Assembly: GCA_028291055.1 (NCBI GenBank)
Contig: JAQGIP010000068.1
Location: forward strand, 1 to 42,502
Origin: Caulobacter sp.
Lineage (GTDB): Bacteria; Pseudomonadota; Alphaproteobacteria; Caulobacterales; Caulobacteraceae
Direction of reading: 5' to 3'
DNA: 42,502 bases
Part shown: piece by piece, positions 8,812-16,578 of the stretch
Position numbering within the stretch: the stretch's first letter is position 1
How the letters are laid out: every line of letters starts with the position of its first letter
Translations under genes and position numbers: made by a program
The notes under the pieces: model-generated
Told to the model about the DNA's origin: nothing
Databases searched by the model: none
The model's input: the letters and a program-made list of their open reading frames with translations, nothing else

Positions 8812-9034
8812 TTGTCCACGAACCACACGAACCACACCAACGCCTTCCGGAGAGGGTGGCGTCCTGCATCGAGGTCAGGAGATGACCGCCCGCGACGCGG
8901 GCCGTCGGTTCCTTCGGGCAGGGCCTGGATGTTTCCAGTCTGCGCATGCAGAGGTCTTGGCGCCGAAAACGGCGGGTGATGTCTCAACGGCTCATCTGGA
9001 TAGCGTTGGTGTGGTTCGTGTGGTTCGTGGACAA
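8812..9034. repeat. MITE-like element with perfect 32-bp terminal inverted repeats
   Basis: The left arm at 8812-8843 begins TTGTCCACGAACCACACGAA. The right arm at 9003-9034 is its exact reverse complement and ends TTCGTGGACAA. Pairing continues imperfectly inward for about a dozen bases. Each arm itself contains a short direct repeat (ACGAACCAC / ACGAACCAC). The 159 bases between the arms hold no convincing gene, only small hairpins (for example GGTTCCTTCGGG). The element fills the gap between the histidine kinase and the MFS gene (8768-9135). It looks like a non-autonomous, transposable or structured repeat. Confidence 0.75.
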
Positions 9035-9135
9035 ATCTTCGCGCCGTCCGACCAGGCGCCGCCATGGAAGATTTCCCTGCCGCTTCCGCATCGCCCCCGC
9101 CCGATGCTAGACCGGGCAAAACGGGGGAGACGATC

Positions 9136-10821
9136 ATGGCGGACACGACGGCCGAAGGCGCGCCTGCCGACAAGCATCCGCCGACCTCCATGCGCACGGT
9201 GATCGTCGCCTCTTCGGCCGGCACCGCGTTCGAGTGGTACGACTTCTTCGTCTTCGCCAGCCTGGCCGAGCCGATCTCCAAGACCTTCTTCAGCGGGCTG
9301 AACGACACCGCCGCCTATATCGCCGCCCTGGCCCTGTTCGGCACCGGCTTCCTGTTCCGGCCCGTGGGCGCGCTGATCTTCGGGCGCATCGGCGACAAGA
9401 TGGGCCGCAAGGGCGCCTTCCTGGCCACCGTGCTGATGATGGGCGGGGCCACCTTCGCCATCGCCCTGATCCCCAGCTACGCCCAGGCCCAGCAATGGTT
9501 CGGCGCGGGCATCGTCGCACCCCTGCTGCTGGTCCTGATGCGCATCCTCCAGGGCATCGCGCTCGGCGGCGAATACGGCGGCGCGGCCATCTATGTGGCC
9601 GAGCATTCGGCCTCCACCAAGCGCGGCTGGTCGACCTCCTGGGTGCAGACCTCCGCCGCCTTCGGCCTGTTCGGCGCGCTGGGGGTCATCTACGTGACCA
9701 CCAAGCTGCTGGGCGTGGACGCCTTTGGGGCCTGGGGCTGGCGCATCCCCTTCGCCTTCTCGATTTTCCTGCTGGGCATCTCGGTCTTCATGCGGCTGAA
9801 GCTGTCAGAGAGCCCGGAGTTCGCCAAGCTGAAGGCCGAGGGCGGGCAGTCCAAGGCCCCCTATGCGGAGGCCTTCGGCAAGTGGTCCAACCTCAAGCTG
9901 GTGCTGCTGGCCTTCTTCGCCCTGATGTCGGCCCAGGGGGCGGTCTGGTACACGGCCTTCTTCTACGTCCAGACCTTCCTGCTGAAGTTCCTGAAGGTGG
10001 ACCAGCTGACCATCAACGGGCTGATGATGGCCGCCACAGCGGTCAGCGCGGTGGGCTATGTGGTGTTCGGCTGGCTGTCGGACCGGGTAGGCCGCAAGTG
10101 GGTGATGCTGGCCGGCATGACGCTCGCGCTGGTCTTCTTCTTCCCGGGCTTCCACCTGCTGGAGCGTTACGCCAACCCGGCCCTGGCCGAGGCCACCGAG
10201 CGCACCCCGGTCACCGTCACCGCCGATCCCGCCGACTGCGCGCTGCAGTTCGACCCGGTGGGCAAGGCGGCCTTCTTGTCCTCCTGCGACATCGCCAAGA
10301 GCACCCTGGCCAACGCCGGCATCTCCTACGCCAACAAGGCCGGCCCCAAGGGCGCCCAGGCGGTGGTCGAGGTCGGCTCGACCCAGGTCGCTGTTGCCCC
10401 CGCCAAGGGCCTCGACAAGGCCGCGACCAAGGCCGCCAAGGCCAAGGGCGAAGGCGCGGTGAAGGCCGCGCTCAAGGCCGCCGGCTATCCGGCCAAGGCC
10501 GATCCGGCGCGCATCAACTTCTGGGGCATGCTGGGCGTGCTGGTGGTCTTCGTGATCGCCGCCACCGCCCTGTTCGGGCCGCTGGCCGCCAGCCTGGTGG
10601 AGCTGTTCCCGACCCGGGTGCGCTACACGGCCCTGTCGCTGCCCTACCATATCGGCACAGGCTGGGTGGGCGGCTTCGTGCCGTTCACCGCCTTCGCCAT
10701 CGTGGCCGCCACCGGCAACATCTACGCCGGGCTTTGGTATCCCTTCGCCTTCACCCTGATCAGCGTGGTGACGACGCTGTTCCTGTACCCGGAGACGAAC
10801 GGGCGGCCGCTGGACAAATAG
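9136..10821 (+). CDS. MFS transporter, metabolite:H+ symporter (MHS) type
   Basis: A 561-aa, 12-helix major facilitator of the MHS branch (relatives of ProP, KgtP and ShiA), expected to import an organic acid or osmolyte with protons. ATG 9136 is chosen because GGGGGAG lies six bases upstream; an in-frame ATG at 9064 would add 24 residues but enters the repeat flank. Family marks are ASSAGTAFEWYDFFVF in helix 1, the loop motif GRIGDKMGRKGAF, and RILQGIALGGEYGGAAIYVAE. Between helices in the second half is an unusual insertion (about residues 345-460), Ala/Lys-rich and predicted periplasmic, containing two Cys residues (DCAL, SSCD). Its substrate cannot be deduced. The next gene starts nine bases downstream. 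Confidence 0.92.
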   Translation: MADTTAEGAPADKHPPTSMRTVIVASSAGTAFEWYDFFVFASLAEPISKTFFSGLNDTAAYIAALALFGTGFLFRPVGALIFGRIGDKMGRKGAFLATVLMMGGATFAIALIPSYAQAQQWFGAGIVAPLLLVLMRILQGIALGGEYGGAAIYVAEHSASTKRGWSTSWVQTSAAFGLFGALGVIYVTTKLLGVDAFGAWGWRIPFAFSIFLLGISVFMRLKLSESPEFAKLKAEGGQSKAPYAEAFGKWSNLKLVLLAFFALMSAQGAVWYTAFFYVQTFLLKFLKVDQLTINGLMMAATAVSAVGYVVFGWLSDRVGRKWVMLAGMTLALVFFFPGFHLLERYANPALAEATERTPVTVTADPADCALQFDPVGKAAFLSSCDIAKSTLANAGISYANKAGPKGAQAVVEVGSTQVAVAPAKGLDKAATKAAKAKGEGAVKAALKAAGYPAKADPARINFWGMLGVLVVFVIAATALFGPLAASLVELFPTRVRYTALSLPYHIGTGWVGGFVPFTAFAIVAATGNIYAGLWYPFAFTLISVVTTLFLYPETNGRPLDK

Positions 10822-10830
10822 GGGCGGGCC

Positions 10831-11322
10831 ATGGAAGCGAAGGTGCGTGAGCGCAGATGGCTGCTGCTTCCCGGGCTATGGGCGCTGACCTTGATCGCGT
10901 GCCTGCTGGGCGCCGTGTTGCCGCCGCTCGCAGCCAGCAGCATCGGCCGGCCCGACTATGCACTCCAGGACACCTACTATGTGGTCGCCCACACCGGATT
11001 CGTCATCTCCTTCGGACTAATGCTGGTGATCGTCACCGGGGTGTATCTGGCTGTGGGCTTCTTCCGCCCTGGCGCCCGTCGCTGGCTCGGCGTGCTGCAT
11101 TGGCTGGTGACGGTGGTCGGGCTGGTGCTGATATTCTGGCCCGCCTACTGGCTGAGCCTCTCGCACGAACCGCTGAGGATGGCCGACTATCCGGCCAGGT
11201 TGCGGACGATGAACGCCATATCGTCGGCCGGCTATCTCGTCATGCTTATCGGCTTGGCCCCGTTCGTCGCCTATCTGGCCGACGCCTTCATCTTGCCCAT
11301 CCTGCGCAAGCGACGGGCCTGA
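10831..11322 (+). CDS. Orphan membrane protein resembling the C-terminal four helices of cytochrome c oxidase subunit I
   Basis: A 163-aa protein with about four membrane helices. Residues 44-60 read ALQDTYYVVAHTGFVIS, which lines up with the CoxA/COX1 signature 'LHDTYYVVAHFHYVLS'. Downstream similarity continues: RWLGVLHWLVTVVG (COX1 'KIHFWLMFIG'), IFWPAYWLSLSHEPLRMADY ('FFPQHFLGLxGMPRRYxDY') and MNAISSAGYLVMLIG ('WNxISSIGSxISxxG'). His54 matches the haem a3 ligand position, while the haem a ligand two residues on is Gly56. All earlier helices with the CuB ligands are missing, so it cannot be an oxidase by itself. No coxB or coxC genes are nearby. It lies nine bases after the MFS gene, so the two are probably co-expressed. 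Confidence 0.75.
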   Translation: MEAKVRERRWLLLPGLWALTLIACLLGAVLPPLAASSIGRPDYALQDTYYVVAHTGFVISFGLMLVIVTGVYLAVGFFRPGARRWLGVLHWLVTVVGLVLIFWPAYWLSLSHEPLRMADYPARLRTMNAISSAGYLVMLIGLAPFVAYLADAFILPILRKRRA

Positions 11323-12213
11323 TCAGGCAGCGGGCGCCGGCAACAGGCGCTCAGCGGTGACGCCCAGGCCCCGCAACGTCAGCGCAAGTCCGGCGCAGGC
11401 GGCCAGCGGCAGGACGACGACAACCTGGCGCCCCGCTTCGGCCATGGCGGCCAGGGTCGGCGGGCTGAGGTCGGCCAACTGTAGGCGCTGCGCATCCCGC
11501 CGCGCCAGGACGACCACGCCCGGATCGGCGTCGCCCACCACCAGCACATCGGCTTCGGACAGGGCGCGGGCGGCCTTCAGGCTCAGCAGCTCCGCCGGCC
11601 CATCGGCGGCCACCAAGCGCACCCGGCCCGACTGGGCTATGCCCCCGACCATGGCCTCGGTCAGCAGCCGCTCGGCGGTGGGCATGTCGCCGGCCAGGGC
11701 GGCCACCGAGACCGGTCCATCCAGAACGCCGCGCAGGAAGGCGCGGCGCGCCTCGGTCTTGGGGAAGGCGCGGCGCAGGTCCTCGCGGCGCATCTGCAGC
11801 AGGGCCGCCATGCGCCCGGCGCCCTCCGGAATGGCCATCTCGATATCGCCGCGCAGCATCGAGGCCATCATCGGCGCGGCGCCCGAGGTGCCGATGGCGG
11901 CCACCACCGCGCCCCGGTCGATCACGGCGGGGGTGTTGAAGTCGCTCAAGCCCGGGCGGTCCACGGCATTGACCAGGGCGCCGCCCGCCCGCGCGGCCTG
12001 GGCGGCGGCGGCGGCGAAGACATCGTCGCCGGCGATGAAGGCCAGGGCCGCGCCCTGATAGTTCTCGGGCTTCAGCGCCGCCGCGCCGGTCAGGCGGATC
12101 AGCTCCGCCGGCGAGCCCAGCAACAGCCGCGCCTTGGCCTCGGCGGCCTCGCCCTCTCCGGCGATGACCACCCGGCGTCCGGCCAGGGGAATGAAGGCGG
12201 GAAAGGCGTCCAC
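11323..12213 (-). CDS. Precorrin-2 dehydrogenase / sirohydrochlorin ferrochelatase (CysG-N) with degenerate methyltransferase remnant
   Basis: A 296-aa protein starting at GTG 12213, with AGAGGA a few bases upstream. The N-terminal part is the CysG/Met8 domain: [26 protein letters not shown] (NAD-binding), [20 protein letters not shown] and [19 protein letters not shown], which oxidises precorrin-2 and inserts iron to make sirohaem. From about residue 195 the sequence [20 protein letters not shown] aligns with the start of the uroporphyrinogen-III methyltransferase (SUMT) domain, but its GAGPGD loop is lost (AADGPAE) and the protein ends about 100 residues into a domain that is normally about 250 long. 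It lies just downstream of a cytochrome c gene on the same strand. Sirohaem would serve sulfite or nitrite reductase elsewhere. Confidence 0.82.
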   Translation of the reverse strand: MDAFPAFIPLAGRRVVIAGEGEAAEAKARLLLGSPAELIRLTGAAALKPENYQGAALAFIAGDDVFAAAAAQAARAGGALVNAVDRPGLSDFNTPAVIDRGAVVAAIGTSGAAPMMASMLRGDIEMAIPEGAGRMAALLQMRREDLRRAFPKTEARRAFLRGVLDGPVSVAALAGDMPTAERLLTEAMVGGIAQSGRVRLVAADGPAELLSLKAARALSEADVLVVGDADPGVVVLARRDAQRLQLADLSPPTLAAMAEAGRQVVVVLPLAACAGLALTLRGLGVTAERLLPAPAA

Positions 12214-12236
12214 GCGTCCTCTATAGCGCGTGTGCG

Positions 12237-12587
12237 CTATTTCAGGGTCTTCAGATAGGCGATGACCGCCGCCCGGTCGCCCGGTTGCGCCGCCCGCGCG
12301 AACATCTTGCTGCCCGGGGCGAAGCCGCCCGGGTTGGTGAGGAAGGCGTCGAGGTTGGGATCGGTCCAGGCGCCGCCCTTGGCCTTCAGTCCAGCCGAAT
12401 AGGCGAAGCCCGGCGCCGAGGCGACCTTGCGCCTGGCCACGCCCTTCAAGGCCGGCCCCGCGGGTCCGCCCGCGCCTGCCGCGCCGTGGCAGGCCTTGCA
12501 CTGGCTGTTGTAGATCGCCGCGCCGTCGGCGGCGAGCGCCGGTCCGGCCAGCAGAGCCGCCGCGGCGGCAAGCACGATGAGACGCAT
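12237..12587 (-). CDS. Small secreted class I cytochrome c
   Basis: A 116-aa periplasmic electron carrier. The signal peptide is [19 protein letters not shown] with cleavage before ADG. The haem-binding motif is CKACH, preceded by GAAIYNSQ, and the likely axial Met is in GSKMF; the closing VIAYLKTLK helix is typical of the cytochrome c fold. ATG 12587 is preferred because GGAGG lies seven bases upstream; TTG at 12593 is possible. It precedes the CysG-like gene on the same strand with a 23-base gap. It is transcribed divergently from iorA, so it is a reasonable electron acceptor for the neighbouring molybdenum hydroxylase, although that pairing is inference. Confidence 0.9.
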   Translation of the reverse strand: MRLIVLAAAAALLAGPALAADGAAIYNSQCKACHGAAGAGGPAGPALKGVARRKVASAPGFAYSAGLKAKGGAWTDPNLDAFLTNPGGFAPGSKMFARAAQPGDRAAVIAYLKTLK

Positions 12588-12720
12588 GGGCAACCCTCCG
12601 ACGAGCGAGGGGATCAGCTTATCCGCAAAAGCGGCGTCTTGGGTATCCGTGGCCAGGTCCCGGCAACCGCCGATTTTTCAGTGGCGCACGGCGACCTGAA
12701 CGTTGTTAAGATCGGGGATG

Positions 12721-12732
12721 CGTCACGTGACG
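12721..12732. promoter_or_regulatory. Perfect 12-bp palindrome upstream of iorA
   Basis: CGTCACGTGACG is its own reverse complement and sits just before the iorA ribosome site (GAGGGA), 11 bases from the ATG at 12744. It lies in the 156-base divergent region between the cytochrome c and iorA genes. It could be an operator for a dimeric regulator. No consensus for a named factor is claimed. Confidence 0.35.
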
Positions 12733-12743
12733 AGGGAAGACCG

Positions 12744-13232
12744 ATGACCATCGCGCTCGATATCAACGGCAAGATCCTCCAGACCGAGGCCGCACCCGAC
12801 ACGCCCCTGCTGTGGGCGCTGCGCGACGACCTGGGCATGACCGGCACAAAATACGGCTGCGGCATCGCCCAGTGCGGGGCCTGCACGGTGCAGATCAACG
12901 GCCAGGCGACCCGCTCCTGCCAGGTTCCGATCTCCAGCCTCGAGGGCGCCAAGATCACCACCATCGAGGGGCTGGGCGGCATGCACGCCCTGCAACAGGC
13001 CTGGGTGAAGCATGACGTGCCGCAGTGCGGATACTGCCAGTCGGGCCAGATCATGAGTGCGGCGGCCCTGCTGGCCGAAAAGCCCAAGCCCACCGACGCC
13101 GAAATCGACGCGGCCATGAGCGGCAACATCTGCCGCTGCGGCGCCTATCAGCGCATCCACGCCGCCATCAAGGACGCCGCCGGCATGGCGCCCGCCGCCA
13201 CTGTCGCCGCCGCCGCGCCGGCGAAAGTCTGA
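12744..13232 (+). CDS. iorA: (2Fe-2S) small subunit of an isoquinoline 1-oxidoreductase-type molybdenum hydroxylase
   Basis: A 162-aa iron-sulfur subunit of the xanthine dehydrogenase/aldehyde oxidase family, passing electrons from the molybdenum site to an external acceptor. Two [2Fe-2S] sites are visible: the plant-type cluster Cys39, Cys44, Cys47 and Cys59 (CGIAQCGAC ... C), and the family-specific alpha-helical cluster Cys95, Cys98, Cys130 and Cys132 (CGYC ... CRC). The start is ATG 12744 with GAGGGAAG upstream; the longer open frame before it belongs to the antisense cytochrome region. The Ala-rich C-terminal tail is common in IorA-type proteins. The catalytic subunit follows 14 bases later. 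No FAD subunit is present, as expected for the two-subunit Ior type. Confidence 0.93.
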   Translation: MTIALDINGKILQTEAAPDTPLLWALRDDLGMTGTKYGCGIAQCGACTVQINGQATRSCQVPISSLEGAKITTIEGLGGMHALQQAWVKHDVPQCGYCQSGQIMSAAALLAEKPKPTDAEIDAAMSGNICRCGAYQRIHAAIKDAAGMAPAATVAAAAPAKV

Positions 13233-13246
13233 GGGAGACCGGACCA

Positions 13247-15421
13247 ATGAACGCTCCCGCCAAAGGCTTCAACGCCCCCACCCGCCGCGACCTGCTGGTC
13301 GTCGGGACCGCCGTCGTCGGCGGCGCCCTGCTGGTCGGCTGCTCCCTGCCCGACGCCCTGTCCACCGGGGGCGGCAAGCACGACTTCGGCGCCTTCGGGC
13401 CCTTCGTGAAGATCGGCGCCGACGGCGCGGTCACCGTCATCTCCAAACACATCGAGTTCGGCCAGGGCGTCCATGCGGGCCTGGCCGCCATCGTGGCCGA
13501 GGAGATGGACGCCGACTGGTCCAAGGTGCGCGTCGAACAGGCGCCGGCCATCACCAACGTCTATGCCAACACCCTGATGAAGGTTCAGGGGACGGGCGGC
13601 TCCTCGGCCATCGCCAACTCCTGGGACCAACTGCGCAAGGTGGGCGCCGCCAGCCGCGCCATGTTCGTGGAGGCCGCCGCCAACCGCTGGAAGGTCCCAC
13701 CCGGTGAAGTGACGGTGAAGGACGGCGTGGTCGCCCATGCCTCCGGCAAGAGCGCGACCTTCGCGGACCTGCTGGGCGAGGCTTCCAAGGTCGCGCCCCC
13801 CGCCAACCCGGTGCTGAAGGACCCCAAGACCTTCACCCTGATCGGCACCGACCGGGTGCGCCGCAAGGACAGCCAGGCCAAGAGCGACGGCACGGCCATC
13901 TATACCCAGGACGTCCACAAGCCGAACATGCTGACCGCCATGGTGGCGCATTCGCCCCTGTTCGGCGGCAAGGTGAAGAGCTTCGACGCGGCGGCGGCCA
14001 AGAAGGTCGCGGGCGTGGTCGATGTCTATCAGATCCCCACGGGCGTCGCGGTGGTGGCCAACTCCACCTATGCCGCGCGCATGGGCCGCGAGGCGCTGAA
14101 GGTCGAGTGGGACGACGGCAAGTCGGAAAAGCGTAGCACCGCCGCGATCATGGCCTCCTACCGGGACGCCGTGGCCGGCAAGGGCGAGCCCAAGTGGGAA
14201 TCGTTCGAAGCCAAGGGCGACGCGGCGGCCGCGCCGGCCGGCGAGGTGCTGGCCGCGACCTATGAGTTCCCCTACCTGGCCCATGCCACCATGGAGCCGA
14301 TGAACTGCGTGGCGGAGGTGGACGGCAACAAATGCCACCTGACCTTCGGCAGCCAGATCCCGACCATGGACCAGATGAACGCCGCCAAGGTGGTGCTGAC
14401 CCTGCCAGGCGCGGTGACCATCGACACCCTGTTCGCCGGCGGCTCGTTCGGCCGGCGCGGCAACTTCCAGTCCGACTACGTCGTCGAGTGCGTGGAGATC
14501 GCCAAGAAGGTGGGCCACGGCCGGGCCGTGAAGCTGGTCTGGACGCGCGAGGACGACTTCATGGGCGGCAAGTTCCGCCCCATGGTGTTGCACGACGTGA
14601 AGGTGGTCGTGGGCAAGGACGGCTATCCCGCCAAATGGACCCACCGGATCGTCACCCAGTCGATCATGAAGGGCTCGCCGATGGCGACCAAGGGCGCGGA
14701 CCCGACGGCGGTCGAGGGCGCGCAGGGCAGCGTCTATCTGAAGGCCACGCCGGTGGTGGACGGCCAGCTCTGCACGGTGGAAAGCCCCGTGACCGTTCTC
14801 TGGTGGCGTTCGGTGGGGGCCACCCACACGGCCTTCGTCATGGAACACACCATCGACCAGCTGGCCAAGAAGGCCGGCAAGGATGCGGTGGAGTACCGCC
14901 GCGAGATGTACCGCCGCGCCGGCCCGGAAGGGGCGCGCCATCTGGCGGTGCTGAACCTGGCCGTGGAAAAGGCCGGCTGGGGCAAGCCCGCCGCCGGCTT
15001 CACCCAAGGCGTGGCCGTGCACGAGAGCTTCGGCTCGGTGGTGGCCCAGGTCGCCGAGGTGAGGCTGGAGAACGGCGAGCCCCGTGTGGGGCGCGTGGTC
15101 ACGGCCGTCGATTGCGGCACGGCCATCTCGCCCGACCAGATCGCCGCGCAAGTCGAAGGGGGGACCTGCTATGGCCTGTCGGCCGCCCTGTTCGGCAAGG
15201 TGGAGCTGAAGGACGGCGCCATCCAGCAGACCAACTTCGACACCTACCGCGTGCTGCGCCACAACGAGGCGCCGCAGGTGGAAACCTACATCCGGCCCTC
15301 GGTGAAGGCGCCGTCCGGCATGGGCGAGCCGGGGACCCCGGTGATCGGCCCGGCGGTGGCCAATGCGCTGCTGGCCATGGACGGCACGGTGACGAGCAGC
15401 CTGCCGTTCGTGAAGGGCTAG
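13247..15421 (+). CDS. iorB: Molybdopterin-binding catalytic subunit of an isoquinoline 1-oxidoreductase-type enzyme
   Basis: A 724-aa large subunit that hydroxylates N-heterocycles or aldehydes next to an electron-poor carbon, using the molybdopterin cytosine dinucleotide cofactor. It starts at ATG 13247. The N-terminus carries a twin-arginine signal (RRDLLVVGTAVVGGALLVGC), so the folded enzyme is exported; LVGC could also be a lipobox. Family segments include IEFGQGVHAGLAAIVAEEMD, the YLAHATMEPMNCVAEV cofactor region, FGRRGNFQSD and VLWWRSVGATHTAFVMEH. GMGEPGTPVIGPAVANAL contains Glu694 at the position of the catalytic glutamate. The gene stops one base before a palindromic repeat. The substrate is unknown; Ior, aldehyde and nicotinate-type enzymes cannot be separated by reading alone. 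Confidence 0.93.
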   Translation: MNAPAKGFNAPTRRDLLVVGTAVVGGALLVGCSLPDALSTGGGKHDFGAFGPFVKIGADGAVTVISKHIEFGQGVHAGLAAIVAEEMDADWSKVRVEQAPAITNVYANTLMKVQGTGGSSAIANSWDQLRKVGAASRAMFVEAAANRWKVPPGEVTVKDGVVAHASGKSATFADLLGEASKVAPPANPVLKDPKTFTLIGTDRVRRKDSQAKSDGTAIYTQDVHKPNMLTAMVAHSPLFGGKVKSFDAAAAKKVAGVVDVYQIPTGVAVVANSTYAARMGREALKVEWDDGKSEKRSTAAIMASYRDAVAGKGEPKWESFEAKGDAAAAPAGEVLAATYEFPYLAHATMEPMNCVAEVDGNKCHLTFGSQIPTMDQMNAAKVVLTLPGAVTIDTLFAGGSFGRRGNFQSDYVVECVEIAKKVGHGRAVKLVWTREDDFMGGKFRPMVLHDVKVVVGKDGYPAKWTHRIVTQSIMKGSPMATKGADPTAVEGAQGSVYLKATPVVDGQLCTVESPVTVLWWRSVGATHTAFVMEHTIDQLAKKAGKDAVEYRREMYRRAGPEGARHLAVLNLAVEKAGWGKPAAGFTQGVAVHESFGSVVAQVAEVRLENGEPRVGRVVTAVDCGTAISPDQIAAQVEGGTCYGLSAALFGKVELKDGAIQQTNFDTYRVLRHNEAPQVETYIRPSVKAPSGMGEPGTPVIGPAVANALLAMDGTVTSSLPFVKG

Positions 15422-15523
15422 AGCGCTTTCCGGCGAAGTGGAAACCGGTTCGCCGCCGAAAAGCGCGACAAAACAAAAAGCTAGAGCGCCGCTCCGATTC
15501 TATCGGAGCGGACAACGCTCTAG
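15421..15523. repeat. Nested-hairpin intergenic repeat following iorB
   Basis: Starting directly at the iorB stop, GCGCTTTCCGGCG pairs with CGCCGCCGAAAAGCGC. It is followed by an A-rich spacer (AAAACAAAAAGC) and a second nested hairpin: CTAGAGCG (15481-15488) with CGCTCTAG (15516-15523), enclosing CGCTCCGAT (15490-15498) with ATCGGAGCG (15502-15510). This composition is typical of short interspersed palindromic repeats widespread in alphaproteobacteria. It also sits where two convergent transcripts meet. Confidence 0.65.
15467..15523 (-). terminator. Likely intrinsic terminator for the mocA minus-strand unit
   Basis: Read on the minus strand, the nested hairpin 15523-15481 (a CTAGAGCG stem around a 9-bp CGCTCCGAT stem with a 3-base loop) is followed at once by CTTTTTGTTTTG. 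That is the classical GC hairpin plus T-run, placed downstream of the 55-aa gene. On the plus strand the T-run is absent, so it would act in one direction only. Confidence 0.5.
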
Positions 15524-15560
15524 ATTCGAAGCACGACGCAGGGCGTCTAACACCCAACTC

Positions 15561-15700
15561 ACGTCATCCTCGGACTTGTTCCGAGGATCCCTCTGTCGGC
15601 AGCCCCGAAAAGGCGGGCGCAGGGCTGATCGGACGAAGCGACTCCTATCCGCAGATGATTGCGGATGCAGGGGTCCTCGGAACAAGTCCGAGGATGACGT
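15561..15700. repeat. Inverted-repeat element with about 30-bp arms
   Basis: The arms 15561-15590 (starting ACGTCATCCTCGGACTTGTT) and 15671-15700 (ending AAGTCCGAGGATGACGT) are inverted copies with one mismatch. Each arm is itself a small palindrome, CCTCGG facing CCGAGG. About 80 bases lie between them and hold no gene. Elements with 'GTCATCCTCGG' arms are common dispersed repeats in Caulobacter-like and sphingomonad genomes, as far as I know. Confidence 0.7.
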
Positions 15701-15730
15701 TTGAGAGGGAGGGGCGCTGAGCGAATACCC

Positions 15731-15898
15731 TTAAGTGCGGGACTTGGAGACCAAGCGGGCGCGACCATCAGTCCGGATTTGCTCGCGGGACCGAGGCTCG
15801 ATGAAGGGGCCGTCCCAGGCTCTTTCGATCTCGCCCCGCAACCGAGCCAAAGACTCGCGTGGTCCCATTGGCGGACGACATTTTTCAACACCAGTCAC
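15731..15898 (-). CDS. Small uncharacterised basic protein (55 aa) downstream of mocA
   Basis: An open frame from GTG 15896-15898 to TAA 15731-15733. It has a near-perfect ribosome site (AAGGAGA, five bases before the GTG) and a composition unlike an antisense shadow: MTGVEKCRPPMGPRESLARL, then a charged helix RGEIERAWDGPFIEP and a basic tail REQIRTDGRARLVSKSRT. It starts 24 bases after the mocA stop on the same strand and is followed by a repeat and terminator, so it is probably the second gene of a mocA transcript. I do not recognise a family. It is soluble, net positive and has a single Cys. It could be a small regulator or accessory protein, or a relic of a longer gene. Confidence 0.6.
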   Translation of the reverse strand: MTGVEKCRPPMGPRESLARLRGEIERAWDGPFIEPRSREQIRTDGRARLVSKSRT

Positions 15899-15922
15899 TA
15901 ACGTCTCCTTCTCCCAAAAACG

Positions 15923-16549
15923 TTACGACTGATCCTTAGTGCACGCCAAGTCGGCTGGCGTGTCGACATCCCAAAGGATGCCTGCGTCCGGGGAAGCGAC
16001 CAGAGCAAGTCCATCGCCGAGATCATTGAGGATCGCCTTGGCGCCGCGATCCCCGGACAGCGCAACGAGCGCAGGGAACAGGCTTCGCGCGAAGAGCACT
16101 GGGTGGCCTTTAGCGCCTTCAAACACGGGAGCGACCGCAGCGTCCTTCAATGCGGCGGCAAGGGCATTGGCCAGGCCTGAAGGAACGCTCGGCATATCCC
16201 CCAGGAAGACAAACGCGCCCTCGGTATCATCCGGCAGAGCTCCGACGCCCGTGCGGAGCGACGCGCCCATCCCCTCCGCATGCTCCGGCGCATGCACGAC
16301 CCGCAGCCGCGCCGTCTCGCCCGCCTTGTCCGCGAAGGCCCGCGCCGCCGCCTGGACGCGCTCGGCATCCGCGCCCGTCACTACCGTCACCGTCCGCACC
16401 GGGGCCGCGAAGGCCGCGCTCAGCGCCCCGTCCAGCAACACGCCGCCGCGCCAGGGGGCCAGCAGCTTGCCGCCGCCGAAGCGGGAACCGGCGCCGGCGG
16501 CCAGCACGATGGCTTCCAGCCGCGTGTTGTTTGCGCACCCTGTCGTCAA
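15923..16549 (-). CDS. mocA: Molybdenum cofactor cytidylyltransferase (MocA-like NTP transferase)
   Basis: A 208-aa nucleotidyltransferase that joins CMP from CTP to molybdopterin, giving the MCD cofactor used by xanthine oxidase-family enzymes such as the adjacent IorAB. Family marks: [15 protein letters not shown] (nucleotide-binding loop and Lys), [18 protein letters not shown] (metal-binding Asp), [20 protein letters not shown] and the GDRGAKAIL segment, which favour MocA over guanylyl-transferring MobA. DVDTPADL is the C-terminal signature. It starts at TTG 16549; no ATG or GTG fits better. It is divergent from moaA with only 29 bases between starts, so the two promoters must overlap. 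A small gene follows in the same direction. Confidence 0.85.
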   Translation of the reverse strand: MTTGCANNTRLEAIVLAAGAGSRFGGGKLLAPWRGGVLLDGALSAAFAAPVRTVTVVTGADAERVQAAARAFADKAGETARLRVVHAPEHAEGMGASLRTGVGALPDDTEGAFVFLGDMPSVPSGLANALAAALKDAAVAPVFEGAKGHPVLFARSLFPALVALSGDRGAKAILNDLGDGLALVASPDAGILWDVDTPADLACTKDQS

Positions 16550-16578
16550 CCGCCCATCCCGCCTATGTTAGGGGCTGC

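Noticed and set aside
13148..15262. 704-codon minus-strand frame opposite iorB
   Set aside because: His/Gly/Asp-rich antisense shadow of a gene with clear catalytic motifs.
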